DNA of 64,000 nt from Flavobacterium chungbukense (GTDB lineage Bacteria; Bacteroidota; Bacteroidia; Flavobacteriales; Flavobacteriaceae). Positions 1 to 8,748 of this stretch are shown here, piece after piece (position 1 is the first letter of the stretch; every line of letters starts with the position of its first letter). The stretch spans positions 930,001 through 994,000 of the forward strand of contig NZ_JAJGZV010000002.1 of assembly GCF_020805785.1 (NCBI RefSeq), read 5' to 3'. A program made the translations under genes and the position numbers. The notes under the pieces are model-generated. The model was not told the origin of the DNA, searched no databases, and saw nothing but the letters and a program-made list of their open reading frames with translations.

Positions 1-1428
1 AACCGCATTATCTGTATTATAATTATTAAAAGTTCCGTTTATTCCAAATGTTACATTCTGAGAGAAATCTGCTTTTAACTCTGCATAAAATCGTAATGTT
101 CTAATATCTTCATAAACTACTCCGAAGGAATTCCCGAAGGCATAATCTTCATTCGTAATTACTTCTGTATAATCATTGGCTTTAAATAATGCTTTATCTT
201 TTTCATTCAAATATGAACCCGTCACATTATAATTTACATTATTAGCTAATTTTCCTTTCAAACCAGCAAATACATTATATTGAGTACTAGATGGACGCAT
301 ATTTAAAGTCGGTGACAAAAATGGGGTTTCAGTCACAAAATCAGCATAAGAATTCTGATTCAAACCTCCATTTACTCCTGTGTAAAAAATCATTAAATCG
401 CCAACTAATTTATAAGATGCATTTACTTTTGGATATAAATAAAATTTGTTTCCGCTATTTTCAGAATCTCCACTGTAGAAAACTCCCGCTCCTAACTCTA
501 AAGTCCAGTCATTTTCGTGAATTACAAAACTTGGTTCAATCCCCACATTTGTAAAACCATATTTTACAGCTTCTGTATTAGTCTGTAAATAATTATTTTT
601 GAAAGAACCGCTTACGTGATCTACAATTACATTTGTTTTAATTGCCTGATCCATTATATCAACAGTAAAAGTCGGTTTTACATAAAATCTATTTTCTGAT
701 GAAGAATAACTGTCTGAAAAATGAGTGAATTTTGCAGCAAGATTACTAAAAATACTTTCGGTAAATTCTGCATTTCCGCCCAACCAAATTGTATTATAAG
801 AGTGATCTGGGTTGATACTACTTAGCAAATCATAACGTTGATTTGGAATTGTAGAACCGAATTCAGCTGGAAGTCCGTACCAATTGTAAATTTGATTTTG
901 ATATCCTAAATCAACATTCCAGTTATTATCTCTGTTATTCTGACCATAACCGATATTAATTGCAGTATCGTAAAACTCATCGTTTAACTCCACATCTTTA
1001 ATTCCACCTTGCGAAGAATGATGGCGAAATATTCCAGCAACATAATCATTATTCCCTAAATCTTGATTTACAAACAATTCTGCGTTTAAAGTACTGTAGT
1101 TTCCGATTCCTAAAGTTGCATAATTATTAAACAATCGCTCTTTTTTAGCCTTTTCAACACCTTCTGCTTTTCCTTTAGAAGGCGTAAAAGTTGAAGCTAC
1201 AGGAACAGACAAAATACTGTATTTAATAACTTCCTTTGGCTGATTACCGCTGTCGTCAAGCGAAGGAGTTTCTTTCACTTTAAAAGCATCTGAAATAGTC
1301 GGCGAATAAGGTTTTACTACGTTTACAGTTTCCGTTCCGATACTTTCATTTTTCTTTTGCGCAATCGAAAACTGAGCTGTAAATAACACTAACAAAATGA
1401 TTATTTTATGTCGGCAGTTTAATTTCAT
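1..1428 (-). CDS. Outer-membrane beta-barrel protein, TonB-receptor-like (partial, C-terminus missing)
   Basis: The gene runs off the left edge; 476 open codons are visible. The ATG at 1428 opens a signal peptide (hydrophobic core about residues 8-20, cleavage near FSIAQ). A VKPYSPTIS segment (about 39-46), which I associate with the start of flavobacterial TonB-receptor-like barrels, follows. The rest is long alternation of polar and aromatic residues with N/D/G turns, as in outer-membrane strands. I see no plug domain or clear TonB box, so transport is not shown. It is last in a minus-strand run TPR protein - PhzF - barrel, separated from PhzF by about 150 bp of purine-rich repeat-like sequence. 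Confidence 0.72.
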   Translation of the reverse strand, partial: MKLNCRHKIIILLVLFTAQFSIAQKKNESIGTETVNVVKPYSPTISDAFKVKETPSLDDSGNQPKEVIKYSILSVPVASTFTPSKGKAEGVEKAKKERLFNNYATLGIGNYSTLNAELFVNQDLGNNDYVAGIFRHHSSQGGIKDVELNDEFYDTAINIGYGQNNRDNNWNVDLGYQNQIYNWYGLPAEFGSTIPNQRYDLLSSINPDHSYNTIWLGGNAEFTESIFSNLAAKFTHFSDSYSSSENRFYVKPTFTVDIMDQAIKTNVIVDHVSGSFKNNYLQTNTEAVKYGFTNVGIEPSFVIHENDWTLELGAGVFYSGDSENSGNKFYLYPKVNASYKLVGDLMIFYTGVNGGLNQNSYADFVTETPFLSPTLNMRPSSTQYNVFAGLKGKLANNVNYNVTGSYLNEKDKALFKANDYTEVITNEDYAFGNSFGVVYEDIRTLRFYAELKADFSQNVTFGINGTFNNYNTDNAV

Positions 1429-1581
1429 ATTTCTTTCTTTTTAAGAGTATAGAGCAAAGAAGCAAGAGAATAGACTCTCCCATTCTTCTCCTTAATTTCT
1501 TTATCTTTTTTCTTGACTCTTTATTCTATTTTCTAAAATCTAAATTCTTTCTTCTTTATTCTTTCTTCTTTTTCCTAAAAC
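1429..1581. repeat. Degenerate word-repeat spacer
   Basis: About 150 bp without a gene. On the minus strand it is almost all purine plus T and is built from near-repeats of words such as AGAAAGAATAAAGA and TTCTTGCTTCTTTGCTC. A shorter stretch with the same words lies at 2460-2525, upstream of the PhzF gene. I see no hairpin or promoter in it. Function unknown. Confidence 0.4.
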
Positions 1582-2445
1582 CTAAGCTTCCCATTCGCCT
1601 TTAGCAACAAATTGAGCTTTCCCTCCGATATTAATATCATAATGGTCGTCAACTAATTTTCCTTTAAAATAAATTTGAGAAGGTCTGTTCATATAATCCC
1701 CTTGATAATTAATCAATTCGATTTCTTTGGTGTTGTATTTCAATAAAGAAGCTTGCAAACAAGTACTCGCGCTTCCTGTTGCAGCGTCCTCTAAAAGCTG
1801 ATTGTGTTCTATATAAAGCAATCGGCTCATTAGTTTTGAACCTTCTAAATAATAAAAATATAAGCCTCTATGATCTGTTTTACAATGCTGTCTCATCCAT
1901 TGGTCTGCTTTATCTTTATCCAAAACCAAATTCGCTAAAGCACGTTCGCTGCTTAAAGGAACCATGACAAATGCGCTTCCTGTTGTTACTTCCTGAACTG
2001 GAAATTGATTTTCAAAATCGCTTATTTTCAAATTGCTGAAAAATGTAAAATCTTCTTTTGAAAACACATCCCAAAATTTTGGCTGAGCAGCTTTTAACCA
2101 AATCAAATCATCCGATTTATGAATTCCAATTGGTCCAATCGGAACTTCCAGTTTAATTTCATTTGGAGAATTTTCAAATATCTTATTCATTAAAACCCAT
2201 GAAGTTCCGATTATCGGATGTCCTGCAAACTGCATTTCATGAGCTGGAGTAAATATTCTAATTTCTGCTTTATTGTTTTCTTTATCAAGTTTTGTCACAA
2301 ATGTGCTTTCTGCAAAATTAATTTCGCGTGCAATTTGCTGCATTTGTTCTGTACTAAGCTTTTCTGCCTCTAAAAAAACGGCCAGCTGATTTCCAGCATA
2401 TTTTTTATCAGCAAAAACATCAACTATATAAAAAGGTAAACTCAT
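1582..2445 (-). CDS. PhzF family isomerase-like protein
   Basis: A 287-residue PhzF/YddE-type protein. The family has the two-lobed diaminopimelate-epimerase fold; PhzF itself isomerises a phenazine precursor, while most homologues have unknown substrates. Visible family marks are FYIVDVFADKKYAGNQLAVF at the start, the N-F-A-E-S-T motif with the presumed catalytic Glu at about residue 46, a GHPIIG motif, and DAATGSAST near residue 200. Length is normal. An upstream in-frame ATG at 2478 would add 11 Lys/Glu-rich residues; I prefer 2445 because the family begins there. It lies in an operon-like run after the TPR gene (gap about 90 bp). No phenazine genes are present, so the role is probably general metabolism. 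Confidence 0.9.
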   Translation of the reverse strand: MSLPFYIVDVFADKKYAGNQLAVFLEAEKLSTEQMQQIAREINFAESTFVTKLDKENNKAEIRIFTPAHEMQFAGHPIIGTSWVLMNKIFENSPNEIKLEVPIGPIGIHKSDDLIWLKAAQPKFWDVFSKEDFTFFSNLKISDFENQFPVQEVTTGSAFVMVPLSSERALANLVLDKDKADQWMRQHCKTDHRGLYFYYLEGSKLMSRLLYIEHNQLLEDAATGSASTCLQASLLKYNTKEIELINYQGDYMNRPSQIYFKGKLVDDHYDINIGGKAQFVAKGEWEA

Positions 2446-2534
2446 TTCTTTCTTTTTTTCTTTAGAGAATAGAACCAAGATGAAAGATGAAAGACTTTCA
2501 ATCTTGCTTCTTGCTTCTTTTTTCTACAACTTTC

Positions 2535-5500
2535 TTATCTATTAATCGACGAATTCGTTTTTGATTCTTCTGTTTTAATAGCACTCAACTCTTTTTTAGC
2601 TTCTTCAACAACATCTGGATAATCGGTGAAATTATTGATTACGTTATCTAAAATATATGTTGCTTGATAACTATCTTTTAAACCGTAGAAGTTTTTCGCC
2701 ATTAAGACCAAACCTTTTGCTCCGTAATATTTATAAGCAGAATAACTTTTTGCTAATTTCTGAACAGCAGTATTTGAAGCTTCATATTTTCCTTCTTTCG
2801 TTTTAAAGTAAGCATCATAATACAACGCTTCGGCAGCTAATTCTCCCTTAGAAGTTGTGGCTAATTTTGCGTATGCTGTTTTCGCTTTATCCTCATTTCC
2901 CGTCTGTATTGCTGCACGCGCCACAATAATCTGTGCATCAGCTTTTACGCCCGCGTCTGATTTTGGATTTTCTAAAACTTTATCTGCCGCTATAACCGAA
3001 TTATCATAATCTTTTTTGTCATAATAGCATTTCATCAAGTTTGCCTGAGCAAAATTCTTATTTTGAGGATAATCTGCTTCGCTTTCTAAACGCACTAAAA
3101 CTGGAATTGCTTTATCACAATCTTTTGTTTTTAAATAAATCTGAGCCAATCTGTTTAGTGCCTGTTCCGTAAATTCATTTCGTGGCTGATCAATTACAAA
3201 CTGGTAATTAGCAATAGATTTAGTTTCAGAACCTTCTGCATAATAAAGTTGTGCCAAATAGAAATTAGCCTCAAGTGCATGCATCCCGTTAGAAAACTTA
3301 GCAATATAACCTGTAAAACCAGTTATAGCCGTTTTCGCATTGTTTTGACTGTATTGCTTAAACGCCGCGTCGTAAGTATCGTTATCCAATTCTGCATCTG
3401 TAACGGCTACAAAATCTAAAGTTCTTACCCAAGTTGCATATTCGTCTACTTTTCCTGAATCAACATAAATTAATCTTGCTGTTGCCACTGCTTCTAAAGC
3501 TTCTGGAGTCTTTGGAAATTCTGCTGCAACTTTTTTGAATTTCGTTAAAGCCTGTTGATCACGATCTGAGTTGTAGTAAATTAGACCTTGTTTTAAGATT
3601 GCTTTTGAAGTAAAAGATCCGTTTTGGAACTCTGAAATCAATTGATCATATGCCTTTAAAGCCTGTTCATTTTTCTTTTCAGCAACGTAAGTATTTCCTA
3701 ATTCAAACAAAGCATCATCACGATAAGATGACTTTTTGTACATCTGAAGGAAATTATTCAATTCATCTACTTTCTTAGCATTATTTGACATGAATCCGTA
3801 AGAAAGTGCTTTTTGGAATTGTGCATAATCTGCATCAACCCCTTTTGCAGCAATTGCTTTTGCGTATGCCTCATTTGCGGCACTGTATTTTGAAGTTACA
3901 AAACGACAATCTCCCAAACGCAAGTACGAATCGTTTAAACGAACCTTATCTGAAGGCGAATTATCAATCTGAGCTTGAAATGAATTGGCTGCCTGATCGT
4001 ATTCTTTCAATTTAAAATACGTATAACCAATATTATAATTGATGTTCTTATATTCATCTGTAGATTTTGCTGCTGCCATTCCCGCAAATTGTTTGTACGT
4101 CAGTAAAGCATTCTGCATATCATCGTTAAGATATTCTGTTTCTGCTTTCCAAAAAGTCGCACGTGCTGTAAATTCAGGAGTTTTTTGTTCGCTAATAGCG
4201 CTTTTAAACATTTTACCTGCTTCTTGATAATTCGATTCATTATACAATTCTAATCCACGGTAAAAAAGTACTTTTTGGTACGCTGCCTTGTTTTCTGCAG
4301 TTCTATTTTTTTCTAATAAAGAAAGTGCCTCTTTGTAGTTTTTAGAAGAAATATAAGAATCAACCAATAATTTTTCTACTTCAGCACGGCTAGAATTATT
4401 TGGATATTTTTTAAGAAAATCTAATAAAATTCCTGGAACAGCCTGATAAGCATTTCCAATATCATAACTCAACTTAGCATAATTTAAAGCCGCATCTTCT
4501 TGAATCTGCGCATTAAAATCCATTTCAGAAGCATTTTTAAAAGCGTTTAGAGCTTCTTGTTTTTTACCAATATTCAGATAACTTAGACCTAAATGGTAAT
4601 ACGCATTCTGAGCTACGAAATCTTTTCCTTCGATAATTTTATTGAATTGAGAAATGGCTTTTTCATAGTTTTTTTGCTCATAATAAGCATAACCTAATTG
4701 ATAAAAATCGGTATTATTCCATTTTCCTTTTTTACCGGCATATTTTTCCAGATAAGGTACGGCTTTGTCGTATTGTTTTAAATTGAAATAACTTTCACCA
4801 ATAATTTTGTTCAGTTCTGATTGTTCTAAAGCATTCGATTTTGCCATTGCAGTTTGACCTAAATCAATTGCTTTTTGAAAATTTCCTAATTTGAAATTCA
4901 TATCGGCTTGGTAATACGAAAGCTTTTCTTTGTATTTTTCTTCTCCAGAAACTTCGTCAAAATATTTGGTAGCTTCTTTATAATCGTCACCTTCATACGC
5001 CATAAATCCTAAATAATACTTGGCTTGAGAACCATATTCTTTAGAATTTACCACTTTATTAAAATAAGAAGTGGCTTCTTTTTTCTTTTTAGCATTAAAA
5101 TAGCTGTAGCCTTTCATAAAGTTAAACTTGTCAGACTCCGATTTACTCATGTAACTTTCGTCTACTTTATCAAACCACTGCAATGCTTTTGGATAATTTC
5201 CTTGTTCAAAAAAATATTGCGCAGCTTCAATATAAGCCTGATTTTGTTTTGTGCTGGTTGGATAATCACTAACAAATTTTTCCATTAAAGCATCGGCATT
5301 TGCTTTGTTGGTTCTTATAGCGCAATTGGCAATGTAATAGGCACAGTCCGACTGAATTTCTTCAGTTGTAGCATTATTTTTAACTTTTTCAAAAATAAGT
5401 TGCGCCGAAGCATATTGTTTATCATTATATAAAGCCAGTGCTTTGTCAAAATCCTTTAAATCGTAAGTATATATAGCTGATTTTTGTGCCGAAACTGTGG

Positions 5501-5549
5501 TCGAAATAAGGATAATTTGGAATAAAAAGAACCAGGAAAGTTTACGCAT
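2535..5549 (-). CDS. Large secreted tetratricopeptide-repeat protein
   Basis: A 1004-residue exported protein. The signal peptide (LSWFFLFQIILISTTVSAQ) is followed by TPR units over almost the whole length (patterns such as AYYHLGLSYLNIGKKQEALN and YYQLG-A-Y/F--KNYEKAI). Such all-TPR proteins act as scaffolds, here in the periplasm or on the membrane. The ATG at 5549 is preferred to an in-frame TTG at 5555; a TAnnTTTG-type -7 element lies about 20 bp upstream. The gene leads the run with PhzF and the outer-membrane barrel, which suggests an envelope assembly role; that is inference. Confidence 0.85.
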   Translation of the reverse strand: MRKLSWFFLFQIILISTTVSAQKSAIYTYDLKDFDKALALYNDKQYASAQLIFEKVKNNATTEEIQSDCAYYIANCAIRTNKANADALMEKFVSDYPTSTKQNQAYIEAAQYFFEQGNYPKALQWFDKVDESYMSKSESDKFNFMKGYSYFNAKKKKEATSYFNKVVNSKEYGSQAKYYLGFMAYEGDDYKEATKYFDEVSGEEKYKEKLSYYQADMNFKLGNFQKAIDLGQTAMAKSNALEQSELNKIIGESYFNLKQYDKAVPYLEKYAGKKGKWNNTDFYQLGYAYYEQKNYEKAISQFNKIIEGKDFVAQNAYYHLGLSYLNIGKKQEALNAFKNASEMDFNAQIQEDAALNYAKLSYDIGNAYQAVPGILLDFLKKYPNNSSRAEVEKLLVDSYISSKNYKEALSLLEKNRTAENKAAYQKVLFYRGLELYNESNYQEAGKMFKSAISEQKTPEFTARATFWKAETEYLNDDMQNALLTYKQFAGMAAAKSTDEYKNINYNIGYTYFKLKEYDQAANSFQAQIDNSPSDKVRLNDSYLRLGDCRFVTSKYSAANEAYAKAIAAKGVDADYAQFQKALSYGFMSNNAKKVDELNNFLQMYKKSSYRDDALFELGNTYVAEKKNEQALKAYDQLISEFQNGSFTSKAILKQGLIYYNSDRDQQALTKFKKVAAEFPKTPEALEAVATARLIYVDSGKVDEYATWVRTLDFVAVTDAELDNDTYDAAFKQYSQNNAKTAITGFTGYIAKFSNGMHALEANFYLAQLYYAEGSETKSIANYQFVIDQPRNEFTEQALNRLAQIYLKTKDCDKAIPVLVRLESEADYPQNKNFAQANLMKCYYDKKDYDNSVIAADKVLENPKSDAGVKADAQIIVARAAIQTGNEDKAKTAYAKLATTSKGELAAEALYYDAYFKTKEGKYEASNTAVQKLAKSYSAYKYYGAKGLVLMAKNFYGLKDSYQATYILDNVINNFTDYPDVVEEAKKELSAIKTEESKTNSSINR

Positions 5550-5568
5550 TTTCAAAATATTTAGTATT

Positions 5569-5576
5569 CAAATGTA
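5569..5576 (-). promoter_or_regulatory. -7 promoter element for the TPR operon
   Basis: Read on the minus strand this is TACATTTG, a perfect match to the Bacteroidota -7 consensus TAnnTTTG, 20 bp before the ATG at 5549. A good -33 TTG was not found at the usual spacing. Confidence 0.5.
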
Positions 5577-5596
5577 TCATTTTATACGCTTTATAA

Positions 5597-5608
5597 CGAA
5601 ACGTTTCG
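5597..5608. promoter_or_regulatory. Palindrome CGAAACGTTTCG, possible operator
   Basis: A perfect 12-bp palindrome about 20 bp upstream of the TPR -7 element, where the -33 region should be. The AAACGTTT core resembles LacI/GalR-family operators. No LacI-type regulator gene is in the window. Confidence 0.4.
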
Positions 5609-5704
5609 CTGTTTTATTATGAACAAATTAAGAAATAGCTGTGATTTTACGGTTTAATCAACTTCAAATTATTGGTACTCAAACTTTCAAATAATAAATT
5701 TAAA

Positions 5705-5791
5705 AAACCACATAAGGCATTTACGGTATTATAAGTTGAAAAACTTAATTCATAATTATTTTAAAATGAACTTATAGAGCTTATATGGTTT
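5705..5791. repeat. AACCATATAAG dispersed palindromic repeat, copy 1
   Basis: 87 bp bounded by AAACCACATAAG and CTTATATGGTTT (one mismatch between arms). Its reverse complement aligns with the element at 60630-60718 over the first 30 or so bases (AAACCATATAAG, then ATAAGTTCATTTT). Termini and length match, so the two belong to one dispersed family. It has no coding capacity. Confidence 0.65.
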
Positions 5792-5807
5792 AATTTTTCA
5801 AATTTAT

Positions 5808-5838
5808 TTTGAATACAAACGTTATCTTATTACTTTTA
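5808..5838 (+). promoter_or_regulatory. Promoter of ftsE operon
   Basis: TTTG at 5808-5811, 19 bp, then TACTTTTA at 5831-5838. This fits the Bacteroidota -33/-7 pattern TTTG-N19-TAnnTTTG with one mismatch at the last base. Expected leader about 13-15 nt before the ATG at 5858. Confidence 0.6.
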
Positions 5839-5857
5839 CCATTCAAATCAATTTATT

Positions 5858-6541
5858 ATGTCACAAACCGTACTGTCTCTTAAAGAAGTAACTATATATC
5901 AAGAAGGAAGAAAAATTATATCTCATATTAATTTAGATGTTAATCATGGTGAATTTATTTACATCATCGGAAAAACAGGTTCTGGAAAAAGTAGTTTCTT
6001 AAAAACTTTATACGCTGATTTACCATTAGTTGAAGGAGAAGGACATATTGTTGAGTTTGATTTGGCAACATTAAAAGAAAACGACATTCCGTATTTAAGA
6101 CGTAAAATCGGAATCGTATTTCAAGACTTTAAACTACTTCCAGACCGTTCTATCAAAGACAATATGCTTTTTGTTTTAAGAGCTACAGGATGGGTTGAAA
6201 AAGAAGCCATGCAACACAAAATTGATGAAGTTTTGGATAAAGTTGGCATGAAAGACTTCGTAAATAAAATGCCTCACCAGCTTTCTGGAGGAGAACAGCA
6301 ACGTGTGGCAATTGCAAGAGCGTTACTAAATGATCCAGAATTTATTTTGGCAGATGAACCTACTGGAAACCTTGATCCGCAAACTAGTTCTGAAGTTTTA
6401 GAAGTATTAAAAGCAATCAACGCCGCTGGTAAAACTATTATCATGGCAACACACGATTATGCTTTGTTAATGAAATTCCCTTCTAAAACATTGAAATGCG
6501 AAGATGAAAGAATCTTCGAGGTTGTGCAAAAAAGCGTGTAA
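5858..6541 (+). CDS. ftsE: Cell-division ABC ATPase FtsE-like
   Basis: A 227-residue ABC ATPase. Walker A GKTGSGKS is at 38-45, Q-loop Gln at 89, signature LSGGEQQR at 142-149, and Walker B with catalytic Glu (ILADEP) at 163-168. Length and the [18 protein letters not shown] segment fit FtsE, which with the membrane protein FtsX governs septal peptidoglycan hydrolases. No ftsX is adjacent; in this group the two are often apart. The stop overlaps the next ATG (TAATG), so it is co-transcribed with the two glycosyltransferases that follow. LolD/MacB-type ATPases are the alternative; FtsE fits better. Confidence 0.85.
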   Translation: MSQTVLSLKEVTIYQEGRKIISHINLDVNHGEFIYIIGKTGSGKSSFLKTLYADLPLVEGEGHIVEFDLATLKENDIPYLRRKIGIVFQDFKLLPDRSIKDNMLFVLRATGWVEKEAMQHKIDEVLDKVGMKDFVNKMPHQLSGGEQQRVAIARALLNDPEFILADEPTGNLDPQTSSEVLEVLKAINAAGKTIIMATHDYALLMKFPSKTLKCEDERIFEVVQKSV

Positions 6542-7428
6542 TGCTTTCCATTTTAATTCCGGTTTATAATTATGCTGTTTTAACGCTTGTAAGCGAACTT
6601 GAAAAACAGTGCATTTCTTGCGGAATTAAATTTGAAATCCTTTGCTACGATGATGCTTCAAACCTTTTTATAGCAGAAAATCAAAAAATAAATCAGTTTC
6701 AAAATTGCTCCTTTGTTTCTTTACAAAAAAATATTGGACGAAGTGCCATAAGAAATCTATTGGCTAAAAAAGCAGTTTTCGAAAATCTTCTTTATTTAGA
6801 CGCCGATGTAATTCCTGTCCATAATTATTTTATTGCGAATTATATTTCAGAGATAAATAAAAATAAAAAAGTCGTTTTTGGAGGTCTTTTGTATGAAGAT
6901 CAAAAACCTGCCAAAGAATTTCTTTTACGTTGGGTTTATGGCAGAGAACGAGAAGCATTAAATTTATCGGAAAGAACTAAAAACCCTTTTAATTTTGCTT
7001 TGGTTTCTAATTTATTGATAAAAAAAGAAATCATAAATCGTTTGCCTTTTGATGAAACACTTACAAAATACGGTTACGAAGATTTACTTTTTTTCTCTGT
7101 TTTAAAATTAAATTCTATAGAAATTACGCATATTGAGAATCCTGTTTTTCATTTAAATTTAGAGACTTCTGCCCTATTTTTAAACAAAATAAAAACGGCA
7201 TTAGAAAACTTGGCTTTTCTAAATGATTCCAATAAGATTTCACTAAATGAAAGTAGAATTATTGCCTCTTTTGAGCTTTTAAAAACAGTAAAATTACTGA
7301 CCATTTTTTCTTTTGTTTTTCGAAAATCAGAATCCAAAATTGAACGGAATTTGATTTCAAAAGATCCATCACTTTTTCTGTTTGATATTTATAAATTGGG
7401 TTATTATTGCTCTTTAAAATCAAAATAA
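6541..7428 (+). CDS. Glycosyltransferase family 2
   Basis: A 295-residue GT-A glycosyltransferase. It opens with SILIPVYN and has the metal/nucleotide-binding D-A-D at 87-89 (LYLDADV). A conserved acidic segment (YGYEDLLFF) lies near 180, where GT2 enzymes place the catalytic base. There is no membrane span, so it should act on the cytoplasmic face of the inner membrane. It overlaps ftsE by one base and abuts the next GT2 gene directly. The sugar and acceptor cannot be read from the sequence. Confidence 0.88.
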   Translation: MLSILIPVYNYAVLTLVSELEKQCISCGIKFEILCYDDASNLFIAENQKINQFQNCSFVSLQKNIGRSAIRNLLAKKAVFENLLYLDADVIPVHNYFIANYISEINKNKKVVFGGLLYEDQKPAKEFLLRWVYGREREALNLSERTKNPFNFALVSNLLIKKEIINRLPFDETLTKYGYEDLLFFSVLKLNSIEITHIENPVFHLNLETSALFLNKIKTALENLAFLNDSNKISLNESRIIASFELLKTVKLLTIFSFVFRKSESKIERNLISKDPSLFLFDIYKLGYYCSLKSK

Positions 7429-8358
7429 ATGGCTTTTTTTTCTGTAATAATTCCGCTTTACAACAAAGAAAATTTCATCCAAAATACAATACAAAGTATT
7501 TTAGATCAGACTTTTCATGATTTTGAAATTATCATTGTAAATGACGGATCTACAGACAAAAGCGAAGAAAAAACACTGCAATTTAAAGACTCCAGAATCA
7601 AGTATTTCAGTAAAAAAAACGAAGGCGCTTCGACGGCTAGAAATTACGGAATTGAAAAAGCCAGCACTGATTTTATAACATTTCTAGACGCAGATGATTA
7701 TTGGTATCCAACTTTTCTAGAAACTATGTTTCATACTATAAAAAAGTTACCTGAACACAAAATATTTTCTGCTGCAATTGAATTTGAAACGTCTAAAAAA
7801 ACAATTCCAGCACAATATTCAATTTCAAAAACAAATGACGGTTTTGAAATTGTAAATTATTTTAAAGCCAGTTTAAAAGAAACCGTTCTTTGCACTTCAT
7901 GCGCTGTTTTTCATAAATCTGTTTTTACAGAAGCAGGAAATTTTGACACCAAAATAAAAAGCGGTCAAGACACCGATTTATGGATTAGAATTGGATTAAT
8001 TTATCCTGTGGTATTTTCATGGAAAATATTGGCACGTTATGTTTACGATTCCAAAAGTCTTTCCAAAAACACTAAATTCATTACAGAAAAAATGGATTTT
8101 TCGAAATTTGAAGAAGCTGAAAAAACCAATTTAGATTTGAAAAAATTTCTTGATTTAAATCGTTTTTCGCTAGCAATTAAAAGCAAACTAGCAGGAGATA
8201 AATCCCTTTTCACCAAATATTACAGTCCAATTGATTTGAAAAAAATAGGGCTAAAAAAGAGGATTTTATTGACTTTGCCTTCCTTTTTATTGCGCCTTTT
8301 AATTTCCTTTAAAACTTTTTTAGCAAATCTTGGAATTGGTTCATCTGTTTTTAAATAA
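7429..8358 (+). CDS. Glycosyltransferase family 2
   Basis: A 309-residue GT2 enzyme with SVIIPLYNKE at the N-terminus, NDGSTD at 38-43 and DADD at 87-90, and the QDTDLW motif near 185 common in polysaccharide GT2 enzymes. It starts at the base after the previous stop, so the two are translated as a pair. Its last 18 bases overlap the 3' end of the convergent FdtA-like gene. Probable role: adding a sugar during O-antigen or capsule repeat synthesis. Confidence 0.9.
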   Translation: MAFFSVIIPLYNKENFIQNTIQSILDQTFHDFEIIIVNDGSTDKSEEKTLQFKDSRIKYFSKKNEGASTARNYGIEKASTDFITFLDADDYWYPTFLETMFHTIKKLPEHKIFSAAIEFETSKKTIPAQYSISKTNDGFEIVNYFKASLKETVLCTSCAVFHKSVFTEAGNFDTKIKSGQDTDLWIRIGLIYPVVFSWKILARYVYDSKSLSKNTKFITEKMDFSKFEEAEKTNLDLKKFLDLNRFSLAIKSKLAGDKSLFTKYYSPIDLKKIGLKKRILLTLPSFLLRLLISFKTFLANLGIGSSVFK

Positions 8359-8748
8359 TCTGAAATTTTTGTATTCACGGATATAATCTTCTTCGCTAAA
8401 TTCATCTGAAGATAAGACCAGGCAAATACTTCCTGAAGAAAAATTCTTAAGTTCACGCCAAATCCCAGAAACGATCAGCAAACCAACATTAGGTTTATTT
8501 AATGTTACCGTTTTTGTATTTTTCCCGTCTTTTAAAACGACATCAAAACTACCGCTAAGAGGAATTAAAAATTCTTGCTGTTCTATATGCGCATGTCCGC
8601 CTCTTTTGCTGCCGCTTGGCACATCATATAAATAATATACTCTTTTAGAAACGAACGGAACAGTATCTCCTTCAATAACCGAAAGATTGCCTCTTCGATC
8701 CTGAATTTTAGGAATTTCAATTAATTGAATATCTGAAATAGTTGTCAT
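8341..8748 (-). CDS. fdtA: WxcM/FdtA-type cupin sugar 3,4-ketoisomerase
   Basis: A 135-residue single-cupin protein. FdtA/QdtA enzymes convert dTDP-4-keto-6-deoxyglucose to a 3-keto sugar, the substrate for an aminotransferase. Visible family motifs are RRGNLSVIE (18-26), RVYYLYDVP (36-44) and the active-site GGHAH (50-54). I chose the ATG at 8748, which overlaps the upstream TGA as ATGA, rather than the ATG at 8775 inside the preceding gene. The FdtB-like aminotransferase at 12284 is the expected next enzyme. FdtA versus QdtA (galacto versus gluco product) cannot be decided by eye. Confidence 0.85.
   Translation of the reverse strand: MTTISDIQLIEIPKIQDRRGNLSVIEGDTVPFVSKRVYYLYDVPSGSKRGGHAHIEQQEFLIPLSGSFDVVLKDGKNTKTVTLNKPNVGLLIVSGIWRELKNFSSGSICLVLSSDEFSEEDYIREYKNFRLFKNR

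Larger units (their letters stand above)
5609..5857. other. Gap between divergent TPR gene and ftsE
   Basis: The 300-bp region between the two start codons holds the TPR promoter and palindrome on the left, an AACCATATAAG-type dispersed repeat (5705-5791) in the middle, and the ftsE promoter on the right. I see no gene in it. Confidence 0.6.

Noticed and set aside
1779..1967. Small plus-strand ORF in the PhzF gene
   Set aside because: Lies wholly within a conserved gene with no independent signals.
5858..6541. Assignment as LolD or MacB ATPase
   Set aside because: Length and sequence fit FtsE better, and no LolCE/MacB permease is adjacent; the alternative is not fully excluded.
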